Source of the DNA: Diphasiastrum complanatum
Lineage: Eukaryota > Streptophyta > Lycopodiopsida > Lycopodiales > Lycopodiaceae
Assembly: GCA_029204225.1 (NCBI GenBank)
Contig: CM055096.1
Span: forward strand, 37,945,003-38,009,002
Length of the DNA stretch: 64,000 nt
Direction: 5' to 3'
The translations under genes were made by a program, and so were the position numbers. Positions 11,701 to 23,427 of this stretch are shown here, piece after piece. Positions within the stretch are counted from its first letter, which is position 1; each line of letters begins with the position of its first letter. The notes under the pieces were generated by a model. That model saw only the letters and a list, made by a program, of their open reading frames with translations, was not told the origin of the DNA and made no database searches.

Positions 11701-12520
11701 ATGAAGTGAAAAAGTTCGCGAACATCACGAGAAGACACAAAGCAAAAATATTCGTGAACACCCTGACGAAGAGACACGAACGTGAAAAGTTCACAAAAGA
11801 AAATTATTCGTGATACAGCAGGAGAAAGTCAGACGATGCGAAAGTCAAACAGCTCAAAGTGACACAAAAATCTTCGCAACACTTTTTGACCTTCACGCTC
11901 CAAAGGATCAAAAAGATCATGCAAGTACCATGAAGTACAAAATCCTGATCTGATATGATGACGTCAGTGAGAGAGTGCTTTTAATCCATGATTAGTTATA
12001 GATTGTTTAGTCTATCTGATCTGGTGTGCTACTCTGAATGTATAAGATACATACAGCAGCAAATAGACAATACACAGAACACAGAATAGGAGTCCACCTT
12101 CGAGCGAGACAAGTTTTGTGAGTAGAATTCACAGAGATCTAAGAAGTCCGCTAGTAAGCGAGACATTACTCGTGGGAGAACATCGCCTCTCTTACACCAA
12201 CGCGTTGTGTGGGTCTATCATACAGCGCTCAAAAAGCAAGAGGATCAATGGATGATATTATAGCTATTACGCACATATCACTCTTAATTTTGTCTGATCT
12301 TGAATGAACTATTGTCTGCTATCACTTTGTGTATCTTACTCACTTGTTTTATCTATTTTGCATACTAGTTCAGTATTGGTGAATGCTATATTAGTCTAAA
12401 ATGTAGGTCAACAATGTCTGTCTACATTCTGGAGGACTGTAGGAATGATACAGCCAATAGTGACTAGCAATCATATCTAAGATCCATCCAAATTGTTCTC
12501 TGTTCACAATTAAAAGTTTC
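11701..12520. other. Sequence downstream of copia-1, possible 3' LTR
   Basis: No ORF is present. The first 200 bp have repeated TTCGCGAAC/TTCGTGAAC words like those in the LTR of copia-2 (22.74-22.87 kb). A TGTATAAGATAC TATA-like word lies near 12040. This could be the copia-1 3' LTR, but no partner LTR is visible and the ends cannot be fixed. Confidence 0.3.
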
Positions 12521-12577
12521 ATCTCGTTTCATTTCATTTTGTCCAGTTTCGTTTCGTTTCGTTTCATTTCGTTTCAG
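12521..12577. repeat. Imperfect (TTTCG/TTTCA)n pentanucleotide array
   Basis: About eleven units of TTTCG or TTTCA lie in tandem. They are bordered by unrecognised sequence that extends to the copia-4 LTR edge at 13598. Confidence 0.8.
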
Positions 12578-13598
12578 AGTCTGATTGATATCTGTAGTTC
12601 GCATTTTTCAGGTCATTCTTCGTATCACTTTTTGTAGATTTATACACAAAGTGAAACACTGTAATACTAACCTAAATAGATTTTGCATGAAAATCTTGCG
12701 AAGACGCCATATTTTCTTACAAATGAAACTTCCTTTGGAGACTAGTAATAGAAGTTTTTCGAGTCTAGTTTTTGCCACACCAGTAATAGCATCAAAAGCT
12801 TTGCTAATCACACAATACTTATATTATGAAACAAATACTCTGCTTATGTTTAAGTAAAGAATGAATGAATGAAACCCATACATGAACTCTGCGAAGGTGA
12901 TTTTCAGAAAGCATACCTGCGTACTTCGAATCCAATAATGGAATCGGGATGCAACCGCATAGTAGGAATATCTGTGTAAAGCAAGAGACATATAGCATTT
13001 GCTTACTATTGCATATCATTTACCATAAATCACACCTCATGTGGTAATCATAGAACCATACAAAATATGGCAGCTCGCTGGCATTCAACCATGCGTCCAT
13101 TCAATCATTGAAAAGGCAGGCACATGTATAAAGAATAGTGTGGTCATCATTGCCCTATCAATGATGGAGTGGCCTCATAGCTACATAAACAGAGGTTCGA
13201 TGATTCACGTGTAATTATAGTAAGGCAATCACTGCTCCAACGAGTTTGCTCATTATCCCAAATGCATATCAATCAAGCCACATATGCAATACGTTGCATA
13301 GATCAATAGCGCGCTGTCAGCACCCTCTCAGCATGCGATTTCATTCCATATTTGCTACATAACGTACACCACTCAAGCCCAAAAAATTCTAACTTTTGGA
13401 TATCAAAAAATCTCAGGATTTTTTTGAGTCAATACATTATCAAAAAATTCTACAAAATGCGAGTCGAGTTTTTGCTATAATAATTTTTTGAGCCTTTCTT
13501 TTTTTGTGGTTTTTTTTTGTTTCAAAGATAGGTATAAACAGGGGATTTTCAGAATGCTCATTAATTGATGGAATTGGGCTTGAGCATGTATTCCAACA

Positions 13599-15610
13599 CT
13601 CCCCCTTAATGTGGATCCTGGAAAATTTTGATCTTCAAATACATCTGAGACGATGCTCCTTTGTTAGAGCCTTGGTGAAGTAATCTGTAACTTTGTCCTA
13701 CAGTAAACCAAAGAAATTTCCTTGCTTTGCACTTTCTCTCTGAGATAGTGATATCGGATTTCGATATGCTTACTTCAAGAGTGGAATCTCGGATTCAGAG
13801 ATAGTGCAATGGCACTTTGATTGTCACAATAGAGGGTCGTTGGATGTGATTGGATAATTTTGATATCTGCAAGTAGGTTCCTCAACCAAATTGCCTCCTT
13901 GTTAGCATTTTTGGCAGATATGTATTCCGATTATGTGGAGGATAATGCTACTGAGGTATGTTTCCGGCTGTTACAAGAAATTGGACCTTGATTGAAAAAG
14001 AACACAAATCCAAAGGTCAATTTTCTTGTGTCAATATCTCCTGCCCAATCTGCATCTGTGTAGCCCTCTAGAATGTTGGCAGATTGGCTGCCTCCATAGC
14101 AAATACTGAGGTGTTTTGTAGCTTGCACATACTTTGTGACTTTTATGAGAGCCTTCCAATGGACTGGACTTAGATTTGAAAGAAATTGGCTGAGAGAGCT
14201 GATTGGGTATACAAGGTTGGGTCGAGTGTAGAGCATACATACATCAATGGACCAATTATGGAGTGAAATGGATACTACTTCATTTCCTCCTTCTCTAACT
14301 CGGATTTTGGACATTGCTCCTTTAACAGCTTCAAAACAAGGTCGAGTGGGAAGTGGCTCGGTTTACACTCGACCATTCCATATTTCTTCAACATATTGGT
14401 GAGGTATCTCTGTTGGCTGATGAAAATCTGCCTACTAGGTCGAATTCAGAAAATCTGAATTCCGAGACAATAGTGAGTAGGACCCATATCTGTCATCTCG
14501 TATTCCTATGCTAACATGTATTTGGTATCCTTCAACAAATTCAGATTATTACTGAACAGTAAATTATCAACAACATACAAAGTAATGATGATGAAGGAAT
14601 TTGAGACAGACTTAAAATAAACATTTGAGTCTGCCGAGTTTGGAATGAAACCATTCTCGATTAGAAATGTATTAATTTTCTGAAATCATACTTTTAAAGA
14701 CTGTTTCAGATCATACAAAGCTTTGTGAATTCTACACACTAGGTGATCCTTATCCTTTATCTCATATGCTTCTGGCTGGGACACGTAGATCTCCTCTTCA
14801 ATGGTGCCATTGAGGAATGCAGTTTGGACGTCCATTTGGTGAACTTCGAGGTCGGCTACAGCTGAACTACATAGAAAAGAAGTAAACGAATTGAAGCATG
14901 CTTTACCATTGGACTGAAGATTTCTGAATAATCCAAATGTGGAATCTTGAAGAAGCCTTTGGTTACCAATCTGGCTTTGTATCGATTTATTCTCCCTTTA
15001 GCATCATACTTCACTTTGAACAACCACTTGCATGGGATCGGATTTCGATCATTTGGTAGCTCAGTTACAGTCCACATATGGTTCTCAATCAAAGAATCGA
15101 ATTCTACATCCATGGCTGCTTTCAATTGGTCAGCATTAGGCGTTGACATTGCCTCATGATTTGTGTTTGGTTCCTGTACAAAATAACAGACCGGATCCTC
15201 CATGAATCGGGAGGAGGCTGTTTGGATCGACTCGATCTTCTGGATTGAAGTTCGATCCTTTGATGTTGTTCGATATGTTGAGGTTCCGACTCGTTTTTCA
15301 ACTCAGTATCGATTTTTTGATTTTCAATCCCTGAGCTATTTTCGATACTTGTTTCAATTTGATTTTTTGATCCTAGGATCGAATTTTGACTGTTCGATTC
15401 TTAGGTCGGATTTGTCTGGAGTTTTTTTCTTATGGTCAAAAAATTGGTCTTCCATGAATATGACATCCCTACTCATGAAGGCCTTTTGATTTTTCAAGTT
15501 GTAGAGATTGTATGCCTTGTGATCTGGAGAGTAGCCAATGAAAATTGATTTTCTGCTTTTGTCATTCAACTTCTTTCTCAAATCTTCTGGACGACTTCGT
15601 CAGCAGTTTT
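13599..15610 (-). mobile_element. Copia-4: 3' half of a Ty1-copia element with PPT
   Basis: On the minus strand, the integrase tail (KLNDKSRKSIFIGYS, 15354-15581) is followed by an acidic linker and by RT from AAMDVEFDSL through WLFKVKYDAKGRI and ARLVTKGFF to IFSPMVKHASIRLLL (15203-14856). The catalytic YVDD reads YVVD near 14570. RNase H (GYTDADWAGDIDTRK, about 14060) is followed by IEIRYHYLREK. A purine tract AGGGGGAG at 13606-13599 is followed by TGTTGGAATACATGC, the 3' LTR start, which runs down from 13598. The LTR far end was not found. Gag, protease and most of integrase are absent. Confidence 0.85.
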
Positions 15611-15694
15611 TTATTTTCCCTTGAATTCACAAGAGATGGCCAATCAACATTTATGCACTGCTATGGAATTTACACCGTAACATAAATGTAATTC

Positions 15695-16202
15695 TCAATT
15701 TGAATTGAAAAAAACAATTCCAATTGCGAGCACCATGTCAATGCAAGAACACTTCGCAATGTCTTCATCCAACTCATCTAAGAAAACAAGAGGGTGTGGA
15801 GAGAGGGGTGTATCAAGAATGGTAGGTGTTGGTTCAACAAACAAGGAGTCATTTTCTTTTTCAAGGCAATCAAAGACTTTTCTTATATTTTGGTTAAAAA
15901 ATCTCTCTTCCTCCTCATATATATCAATAAGACTAGCAAGATCAGTAGCAAAATTTTCCACAGTACCCAAAGGGTCAATACAATTTTTACCATAATCCAT
16001 TTAGATTTTTACACAATGTAAGGTATTTAAGAGATCAATCATACATAGCACTTTATCTTCTGGTCTAGCGGCACTGCAGGTGGCACGATTTCAACAATAA
16101 AACTATGCAAGATCACAGCTCTTTTCATACAACAGATCAAAGTTTGTATGAATTGATTAGGGGGAGGAAGGGGTTCCCCATAACCAAGATCAACATCATC
16201 TT
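15695..16202 (-). pseudogene. Gypsy gag-region fragment G1
   Basis: Minus-strand frames encode MDYGKNCIDPLG... with FDCLEKENDSLF and a Pro-rich TPTILDTPLSPHP segment. About 450 bp (15752-16202) is nearly identical to 24388-24840, where more of the element is preserved. By that comparison it is the N-terminal part of a gypsy gag/pol polyprotein. It is cut at 16202 by repeat B. Confidence 0.6.
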
Positions 16203-17030
16203 GAAACCAACCTGAGGACTAAACCATGAAAAAAACCTTTGTTAGCCTATGAATCCATGTAAGGTAAAGGTTTGATATTGTCCCGACCAAAGGATAGTCG
16301 GATTTACACCTCAAGGATGCACAGAGAGAGATTAACGAAACACAGCTCCTCTTGCCAAACCAAGACCAAACATTTTAAAACCTTTATTCATAATCCAACA
16401 AGGTAGAATATAGTTGAAAGCATACAATACTTCAAAGAAAGAAAGCACCGTATAGCGAAACAAATTTCAAGACATCCAGCTGGTACCTACCACCATCCCA
16501 CCGCACAAGTTAGCACAATGAGGAAGACAGGTGTCAAAGTTGAATGTCAGTTGTTATCCATGTCCAAAATAAGTTTAGTAGCTTAACAGCTTAAAAATAT
16601 TTGATAATACAATGTAGTCCAATCTTTCCTATGTTCATTTAATTATTAGTGATAGGCTTTCCCATATTATCACCGTATCAGGGCATTTCGCCATTCTGAT
16701 CAGTCTTATGGTACTGGTCCATATCAATTTATATAGTAAACACCTATGTATTGAAAAAATAGTAGCATTATAGATATAATAGACATAGTACCATTTTCGA
16801 TAAGACCTTGCTAATCGCCAATGAGTTGTGGGATGTTGTCATAGGTACAGAAGTAAAGCTTGAAGACAACACAAAGACTCATCAAGTTCTTTGTTCTGTC
16901 GACCATCCTGATCGTGGACGCACCTGTGCTTACACTGTGGGCAGCACTTTGCACAACAGTTGTCTTGATAAACCCCAAACAATGGCCATTTCCTTGAGAC
17001 TCACATAGCTGACTGGCCAGTTGGATCACA
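16203..17030. repeat. Repeat B copy 1
   Basis: An 830-bp sequence with a near-identical direct copy at 28751-29580. Its last 170 bp also resemble 39590-39763, the PBS-proximal leader of the LARD-like element. This unit is therefore leader sequence of a minus-strand LTR element whose LTR (family A) follows at 17031. The PBS core itself is damaged here (TTGGATCACA in place of the tRNA-complementary CTCTGATACC). Confidence 0.75.
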
Positions 17031-17431
17031 TGTTGCGCAGGCATCCCAAAGGGAGCCCGGAAACATGACTTAGCTTCTCAGCCTTCAACTCTTGCCATCC
17101 AGACCCACTTGACATACAGGCAGCCAACTTGCCAACAACGATCAGACTCAACCAACTTGAAGTTTGGAAACCAACATTGAGATCCAACTTGGCGCCATGC
17201 CAGATCGGGGGTCCCGATGTGGGAGACTTCCCTCCAAGCAAGCCGCCAAACTTAACTAACTCGAAGTTTCGTTACAAATGAGTAATGTCCATTCCAAGCA
17301 AGTTGTCTGACTTACATCAGACTTAAACCCACTCAAAGCTTCGTCACAAGCGCTGGAAGCCAACTTGGCACCACGCCAGACTAGACAGCCATAAACAGGT
17401 AACTTCCACCTAGGCAAGCCATCCAACTCAA
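17031..17431 (-). repeat. LTR family A, copy A1, PBS-side part
   Basis: Starts TGTTGCGCAGGCATCCC, the same edge as 33428 and 39764. It is interrupted at 17431 by copia-2. The LTR resumes at 22879 with GCCGACAAGTTAGAG, which is colinear with intact copies around 34960 and 40170. Confidence 0.8.
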
Positions 17432-18031
17432 TGTCACGGAAGTATTTTTTTTTTTCTTTGTTTTGTGTTCGTCCTCTCTTCTAATTTGTGAACAATTTTT
17501 TGTCTTGCTTGTTGGCGGATTGACTCTCTGCTCTTTCGCTGTGTTCTGCTCGTTGGCAGACTTTCATGCACAGCTATGGTATTTTTGCTTTCTTACTCTA
17601 TTCGCTACGTCTCTCTCTGTTTCTTACAGATCTTTGTATTCACTATCTCTCTTCTTTTTGTTATGATCCAGAGAGAATCATTTATACCTCCACTGTGTGG
17701 AGTTTACAAGATAGTTAAACGTAGAATCACAAGACTAGTTAACGCTAATCAACTAGTTAGTTAGTTCTGTCATTGCTATTCGTTTCAGCTGGGCATGAAG
17801 CCCGTTGAGCTGCCAACTGGCAGCCCAAAGGATTTCACTTCGTTTGTTTTCATTCTTTTTGTTGTTTTTGTTTTGCGTCCCTTTTGCGGTTTGTGGTCTT
17901 GGAGGTGTGTTTACGATTCGAGATTGATTCGTGAATCATTCGTGCTTCGAGTCAAAGACACGTTGTTCTCGTTCGACCTTCGTGTCTTGTTCGTGCTGCG
18001 ACAAAGTTGAAAGAGTTCACCATTTCTTACA
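17432..18031 (-). repeat. Copia-2 3' LTR
   Basis: 600 bp in minus orientation, beginning (minus strand) TGTAAGAAATGG directly after the PPT. It ends at the 17431/17432 target-site junction. Confidence 0.85.
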
Positions 18032-18041
18032 CTCCCTCTTG
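18032..18041 (-). other. Copia-2 polypurine tract
   Basis: Read on the minus strand this is AAGAGGGAG, immediately before the 3' LTR start TGTAAGAAATGG. It would prime plus-strand DNA synthesis. Confidence 0.8.
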
Positions 18042-18059
18042 AACCTTGCAGCTTTGTTC

Positions 18060-19560
18060 ATTCAATCCAATTGCCTCTCTTTGCTTGGTAAAGAGTGGCT
18101 TGTCGAGTGGTTTCGTGAGGAGATCTGCAATCATACTTTCTGATTTTATGAACTGGACCTGGAGCTCTCCTTTCGAGATCAAATCTCAAATGTGATGGTA
18201 CTTCAAATGAATGTTCTTCATCTTTGAATGGAAGATAGGATCCTGGGACAGATAGATGGCACTCAGGGAGTCCATCATCATGCTTGGCCCCTCTTGTGGT
18301 ATTTCGATTGCCTCCAGCATCATCCGCAGCCACACTACCTCATTTGCCACTTTCAAGGCTGCGACATACTCAACTTCGCAAGAGGATTGAGCTACCAAGG
18401 TTTGCTTTTTGCATATCCAGCTGATTGCAGCTCCGCACTCCATTGTACATCCTCCAGTAATGGACTTGTTGTCATCCTTGCAGCTTGCCCAGCTCGCATC
18501 AATATAGTGATGCAACTCGAATCATTTCTGCTCATTTCTAGCTTTGTAGGTTAATCCAATATTCTGGGTACCCTTCAGATATTGTAGGATTCGTTTGGCC
18601 ATTTGCCAATGTGCTAGACCAGGATTGGAACAAAATTGGCTCAATGTGTAAACAGAGAAGGCCAGATCTGGTTTGGTACAAATTGTCATGTACATTGTCA
18701 GACTCCCGATTAAGTTCTGATAGGGTATCTGCCATCTTCTGTTCTTCCTCTTCTGTTTTTGGGCAATCCTTTTTCGTGAGCTTGGCTCCAACTATCATTG
18801 GTGTGGCTTTTTCTGTGCAGTCCATCAAGTGGTACTGCTTCAACACTTTTCTAGCGTATTCTGACTAACTCAAGTGCATTTCGCCATTTCTTTGATCTCT
18901 TCTGATCTCCAACCCTAGGCATTTTGTTGCTTCTCCAAGATCTGTGATTTCGTAGCTTTCAAAAATCTGACTCTTCGTGTCTTTGATCAGCATCAAGAAA
19001 TTTCCTATCATCAGCGAACCATCCACAAAAATGGGCAGTATCACAAAATCCTTTCCTACTCTTTTGATGTAGACATTACAATCTAGTTGAGTAGGGTTGA
19101 AGTCTAGAGACTTCAGAAGACCATCAAGCTTTTTGTACCAGGCTCGTGACGCTTGTTTTAGACCATAGATGCATCTTTGCAATCGACAGACATATTGTCT
19201 ATTGTCGGGGTCTTCATAGCCTTCAGGTTGCTTCATGAAGATTTCCTCCTCTAGACCTTCGTGGAGAAAGGCTGTTTTCACGTCAATCTGGTGAATTTCC
19301 AGATTGTACTGTGTGGCGTATGCAAGGAGTAGCCTTATGCTTGTCATCTTCACCATGGGCAAATATGTGTCAAAATAGTCGACACCATATTTCTGCGTGT
19401 AGCCCTTTGCGACAAGCCTTGTCTTATAGCGGTCAATAGTGCCATCTGATTTTAGCTTTTTCTTGTACACCCACTTGCAGTCAACTATTTTTCTATTTTC
19501 TGGCAGTGACTCTGATGTCCATGCCTCGTTTTGCCTCATCGACTCGATCTCTTCTGACAT
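18060..19560 (-). pseudogene. Copia-2 reverse transcriptase and RNase H
   Basis: RT starts at MSEEIESMRQNEAW (19560) and has CKWVYKKKLKSDG, ARLVAKGYTQKYGVDYFDTY, QIDVKTAFLHEGLEEE and YGLKQASRAWYK, almost all open to 18865. The catalytic YVDD motif reads FVDG, so the second metal-binding Asp is lost. After a stop at 18865 come the TKPDLAF and AHWQMAKRILQYLKGT segments. RNase H (HYIDASWASCKDDNKS, SSCEVEYVAALKVANEVVWL) and IADLLTKPLDK end near 18060. Confidence 0.9.
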
Positions 19561-19821
19561 TGCCTACTTCCAAAATTCTCTCTCTGGACTCTGGACAACT
19601 TCTTGGTATGTTGATGGCTCTCTTGTGAAGCTGCAGTACTCGAACTATGTGTCTTCACTCCATTGAAGATTGTCAAAATAGCGGTCTGGAACTCTTCTTT
19701 GTCTTGTTGACCTTCGAGGTTCATTTCGTCGCTGCTCGAACATTTCTTGTTTGTGAGGTCGATCCTCTGCTTCCTGTTGCTCTAGAATCTGGGGCTCTGC
19801 ATTCTGATTTGATGTATGTCC

Positions 19822-20725
19822 TCAATCTCCCTCTTGAATAGGCAGCAGTGTGAAGATCTCATGGCCTCTTTCGTCTTTCAGTCCAGGGAATGTGGACTCG
19901 TCAAACTTCACATCTCTGCTCGAAACAACTTTCTTCGTGGTTGGATCATAGAGTCTATACACATGTGTTCCATTCGAGTAGCCAACCATGATTGTTTGTT
20001 CGGATTTGTCATCGAACTTGTTTCTCTTTTCCTTTGGAATGTGCTTGTATGCTGCACATCCAAACACTCGTACGTATGACAGATCAAGCTTTGCTTGTCC
20101 ACATTTCGTATGGTGTTTTGTTCTCCAACGTTGTCGTTGTAGATCTGTTCTACAGGTGTACAACGGCTGCTATTGCCTCAGCCCATGGCAATTGAGCCGT
20201 GCCATCATGCATCTGGCTCCTTCGACTAGCGTTCTATTTTTTTCTTTCTACCACACCGTTGTATTCAGGTGTGTATGCAAGAGTACACTGGTGTTCAATC
20301 CCCTGTTCTTCGCAGAATCTTGAGAATTTTGTGCTTTTGTATACACCTCCATTGTCAGATCTAAGGATCTATATCTTTTTCGAGGTGTGTCGCTTTGCAA
20401 ATGCCACGAACTTCTTGAAACAATCAAATACTTCAGATTTCTTCTTCAAGTAGTAGATCGTGGTCATTCGGCTGTAATCATCTACGAGCGTTAGAAAATA
20501 TCTCGAACCTAAGAGCGAATCTGTTTTCATTGGTCCACACACATCAGAGTGGACAAGCTCAAGAACTTCTTTGGCTCTTCTTCCCTCGTGTGTGAATGGA
20601 TTCCGATGTTGCTTGCCCTTTTGACAAGCTTCGCATAACTCAGCCTCTAGCCTTGAAATCTTGAGACCTCTGCCAATGTCCTTTCTGCTCATGTCATACA
20701 GGCATCGCATGTTCAGATGATACAT
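19822..20725 (-). pseudogene. Copia-2 integrase
   Basis: The minus strand reads MYHLNMRCLYDMS with CEACQKGKQHRNPF (zinc finger), [18 protein letters not shown] (first Asp), TLVDDYSRMTTIYYL, then after a stop LRSDNGGVYKS (second Asp; GGEY changed to GGVY), YNGVVERKK (Glu present) and, with shifts, FGCAAYKHIPKEKR with TIMVGYS. At least four stops or shifts are present. Confidence 0.87.
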
Positions 20726-20797
20726 TCTTCTATGCCAGAGCTAATTTTTGTTTTCTGAAGCATTTAATATGCTTTCAGAATTGCTGATTATTTTGGC

Positions 20798-22073
20798 CTA
20801 GTAGAGATTTCCTTCTCTGCATCCGACCGTCAACAACTTGTTTGTTGTCTTCTCGATCATACGGCAAGTATTGTCGTCGAACAAAACTCGAATGCCTAGA
20901 TCTGTCATCTTGGAGATAGATAGCAGATCCTGTCTGAGTGAGGGCACATAGAGTGCTCCTGGCAGCTCTGCTTGGCCTGACAGTGTCCGTAGCTGTAGAG
21001 AGCTGATGCCTTTGACATTGTGTCTGCTTCCATTGCCTAGAATCACTGCTCTGTCATTTTCGAGTTTGCAAAAGTTGATCAAGATCTTCTTGTTGTAGGT
21101 TATGTGAGATGTTGCTCTTGAATCGATGAGTACATCGTAGTCATGGTCAAAGTAGCTTGTCGAAGCTTCGCCGCGTATCGTGAAAGCTTCGTCACCTCTT
21201 TCAGCATCCTTTGATGACTCTGCAACGTTTGCCTTTTCAGTTTTGTTTTTCCTTTTTGGGTTGAATCTGCAATCGTATGCAGAATGCCCTTTCTTCTTGT
21301 AGTGCATGCAAGGTATTGCTGGATTGAACCAACATTTGTTGGCCATATGGCCTGGTTTGTGACAGTGATCGTAGGAAGAAGATTGTTGATTCGAGGACTT
21401 CGTCTTCTCAAATCTTGGCTTGTTTTTGTTTTTCTTCCTTCCTTTCATGAAGAGAGCCTTCTCTTAATCACTGCTTCCCTCTCCTTCGTCTCTCATCAGT
21501 CTCTCATCAGCAACAAGACTGACTGCTTTGTCGAATGTCATATCTGGTAGACTCAGTATGAGCATTCTCAGCGGCTGATAGGATGTTGGTAGAGATTTTA
21601 TGAAGTACATCAACTGTTGTGGTGCTGGGACTTGGTGCTCCTATCCTGATGCAGCGAGTTGAGCGAAGATCGTTATGATCTTCTAAATGTGCTGATCTAA
21701 CTGGTTGCCATCCCACCGTATGGATTGCAGTTGATTGTGAAGGTGCATGATTGAAGCTGCAGTCCTCACTTCATACTTTTGCTTTAATCTTTCCCACACT
21801 GCATGGCTACTTTTGCAGTCTTCAATCTGCATGAGTAGGTCTTCATTTATGGACGAAACGATGATCACCATTGCGCTTTCATCCTTTCTGATCCATTCAG
21901 CTCTCCTTGGGTCTCCCTCTGGAGGCTGCACCTTTGAGAGCTCAGTCACCGACCAGATGCCTTCGCCCTTCAGGAGTGTTTTGATTTTGAATTTCTAGAT
22001 TCTGTAATTTGCACCATCCAGACTGATTGCTACTCTGGTTTGGATTGTCATAGCCATATTGTGTTGTCTAAAA
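20798..22073 (-). pseudogene. Copia-2 gag and protease
   Basis: Gag starts near MAMTIQTRVAISLDG (22060) and runs as a UBN2/gag helix bundle (AVWERLKQKYEV, IMHLHNQLQSIRWDG) with stops near 21996, 21682 and 21462. The knuckles are CHKPGHMANKCW-type (first Cys pair damaged) and CMHYKKKGHSAYDC (CX2C lost, Tyr for Cys). Protease: VLIDSRATSHI has Arg for the catalytic Gly, as in copia-1. Then VILGNGSRHNVKGI and ALYVPSLRQDLLSISKM. Confidence 0.88.
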
Positions 22074-22109
22074 GAATCACTGCTGGGATATCAGTAGTGA
22101 TAACTTGTT

Positions 22110-22122
22110 GGCTCTAATACCA
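22110..22122 (-). other. Copia-2 primer binding site
   Basis: Minus strand TGGTATTAGAGCC directly after the 5' LTR. It matches the initiator-tRNA-Met complement used by copia elements (TGGTATCAGAGC) with one change. Confidence 0.85.
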
Positions 22123-22878
22123 TGTCGTAGAAGTGCTTTTTTTTTTCTTTGTTTCGTGTTCATCCTCTCTTCTGATTCACGAACAATTTTCTGTCTTTGA
22201 ATTTCCTTTTCATGCGGAAGTTCTTACAAGATCCCAAACACTCGACTGCACATGACATAACATGTTTTATTCTAGCAATCAAGAGACACAGCACAAGGCC
22301 AAGACATACACGAAATAGAGTGACTATATTGTCAGTTTGGTTTTAGAACAAGATCGTCAGTGTCTCGCTCGTTGGCGGATTGACTCTCTGCTCTTTCGTT
22401 GTGTTCTGCTCGTTGGCAAACTTTCATGCATAGTTATGGTATTTTTGCTTTCTTACTCTATTCTCTACGTCTCTCTCTATTTCTTACAGGTATCTGTATT
22501 CACTATCTCTCTTCTTTTTGTTATGATCCAAACAGGAACGTTTATACCTCCACTGTGTAGAGTTTACAAGATAGCTAAACGTAGAATCACAAGACTACTT
22601 AACGCTAATCAACTAGTTAGTTAGTCTTCATCGTTGCTATTCATTTCAGCTAGGCATGAAGCCCGATTTCTCTTCGTTTGTTTTTGTTCTTTTCGTTGTT
22701 TTCATTTTGCATCCCTTTTGCGGTTTGCGGTCCTAGAGGTGTGTTTACGATTCGCGATTGATTCGCGAATCATTCGTGCTTCGAGTCAAAGACACGGTGA
22801 CTGTGGCGAATTGTTCTTGTTCGACCTCGTGTCTTGTTCGTGTTGTGACAAATTTGCAGGAGTTCACCATTTCTGACA
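22123..22878 (-). repeat. Copia-2 5' LTR
   Basis: 756 bp in minus orientation. The matching 3' LTR is 17432-18031. The length difference is mainly a block at about 22205-22360 bounded by GTCT on both sides. TTCGCGAAT/ATTCGCGAA words are clustered at 22750-22780. Confidence 0.85.
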
Positions 22879-23427
22879 CTCGGCCGACAAGTTAGAGTCG
22901 TTCCCTAAGAGCTAAACTCATTCATGTTCATGCAAGAACACTCAAAACCACAAGCCGCAACAGATATGAAGACAACCAGTTCTTGGACCGAATGGTCCCA
23001 ATAGCATACCGCTGGCACCCTGGATCGAATGGTCCTGACGGCATACCGCTGGCGTCCCAGAATACAACTCTCAGCTATGTGTCAGATCAAAAAGTTTGAA
23101 GCGACCTTACAATTGGCGCTATTGCCGAACATTGAAACCCAGAAGGTAATCAAAGTCAGTTTGAAAAAAAATCCCACTTTATTATCAAATCTGAGAGGGT
23201 TACATTTCAAATGTGTGACCACCGACCCTAGTCTTTGGGACACTGGCATGCCAAGGCGGGTGCCAGGACAACATTCTAGCAAGGGAGGCTGAGACTTGGT
23301 TGGAGCTTGTCCTGAGTCGGCACTCTCCTATAGTATTGGTGGGATTCGCACTCCCCTCATACCAAGTACTCTACCTAGTCTGGTAAAGCACATTTTCTCT
23401 CTCTAACTCTCTATAGTTTATTGATCC
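22879..23427 (-). repeat. LTR family A, copy A1, remainder
   Basis: Continuation of the LTR interrupted at 17431. Shared landmarks with other copies include the TTTGAAGC(G)ACCTTACAA segment, the TTTATTA...CTGAGA(A)GG block and the CCCCTCATACCAAGT segment. It is truncated at about 23427 (GATCCCCAG), where gypsy gag sequence begins. Confidence 0.75.

Larger units (their letters stand above)
17432..22878 (-). mobile_element. Copia-2: full-length Ty1-copia element nested in LTR A1
   Basis: LTRs at 17432-18031 (3') and 22123-22878 (5') flank a 4.1-kb internal region. Both LTRs start TGTC on the plus strand and end in ACA. The 5' LTR has about 155 bp not present in the other. A PBS and a PPT sit at the expected places. 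Flanks read CTCAA (left) and CTCGG (right). Uninterrupted A copies read CTCAG at this point, so the 5-bp target duplication has one change on each side. All domains are present but broken by stops. Confidence 0.92.
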
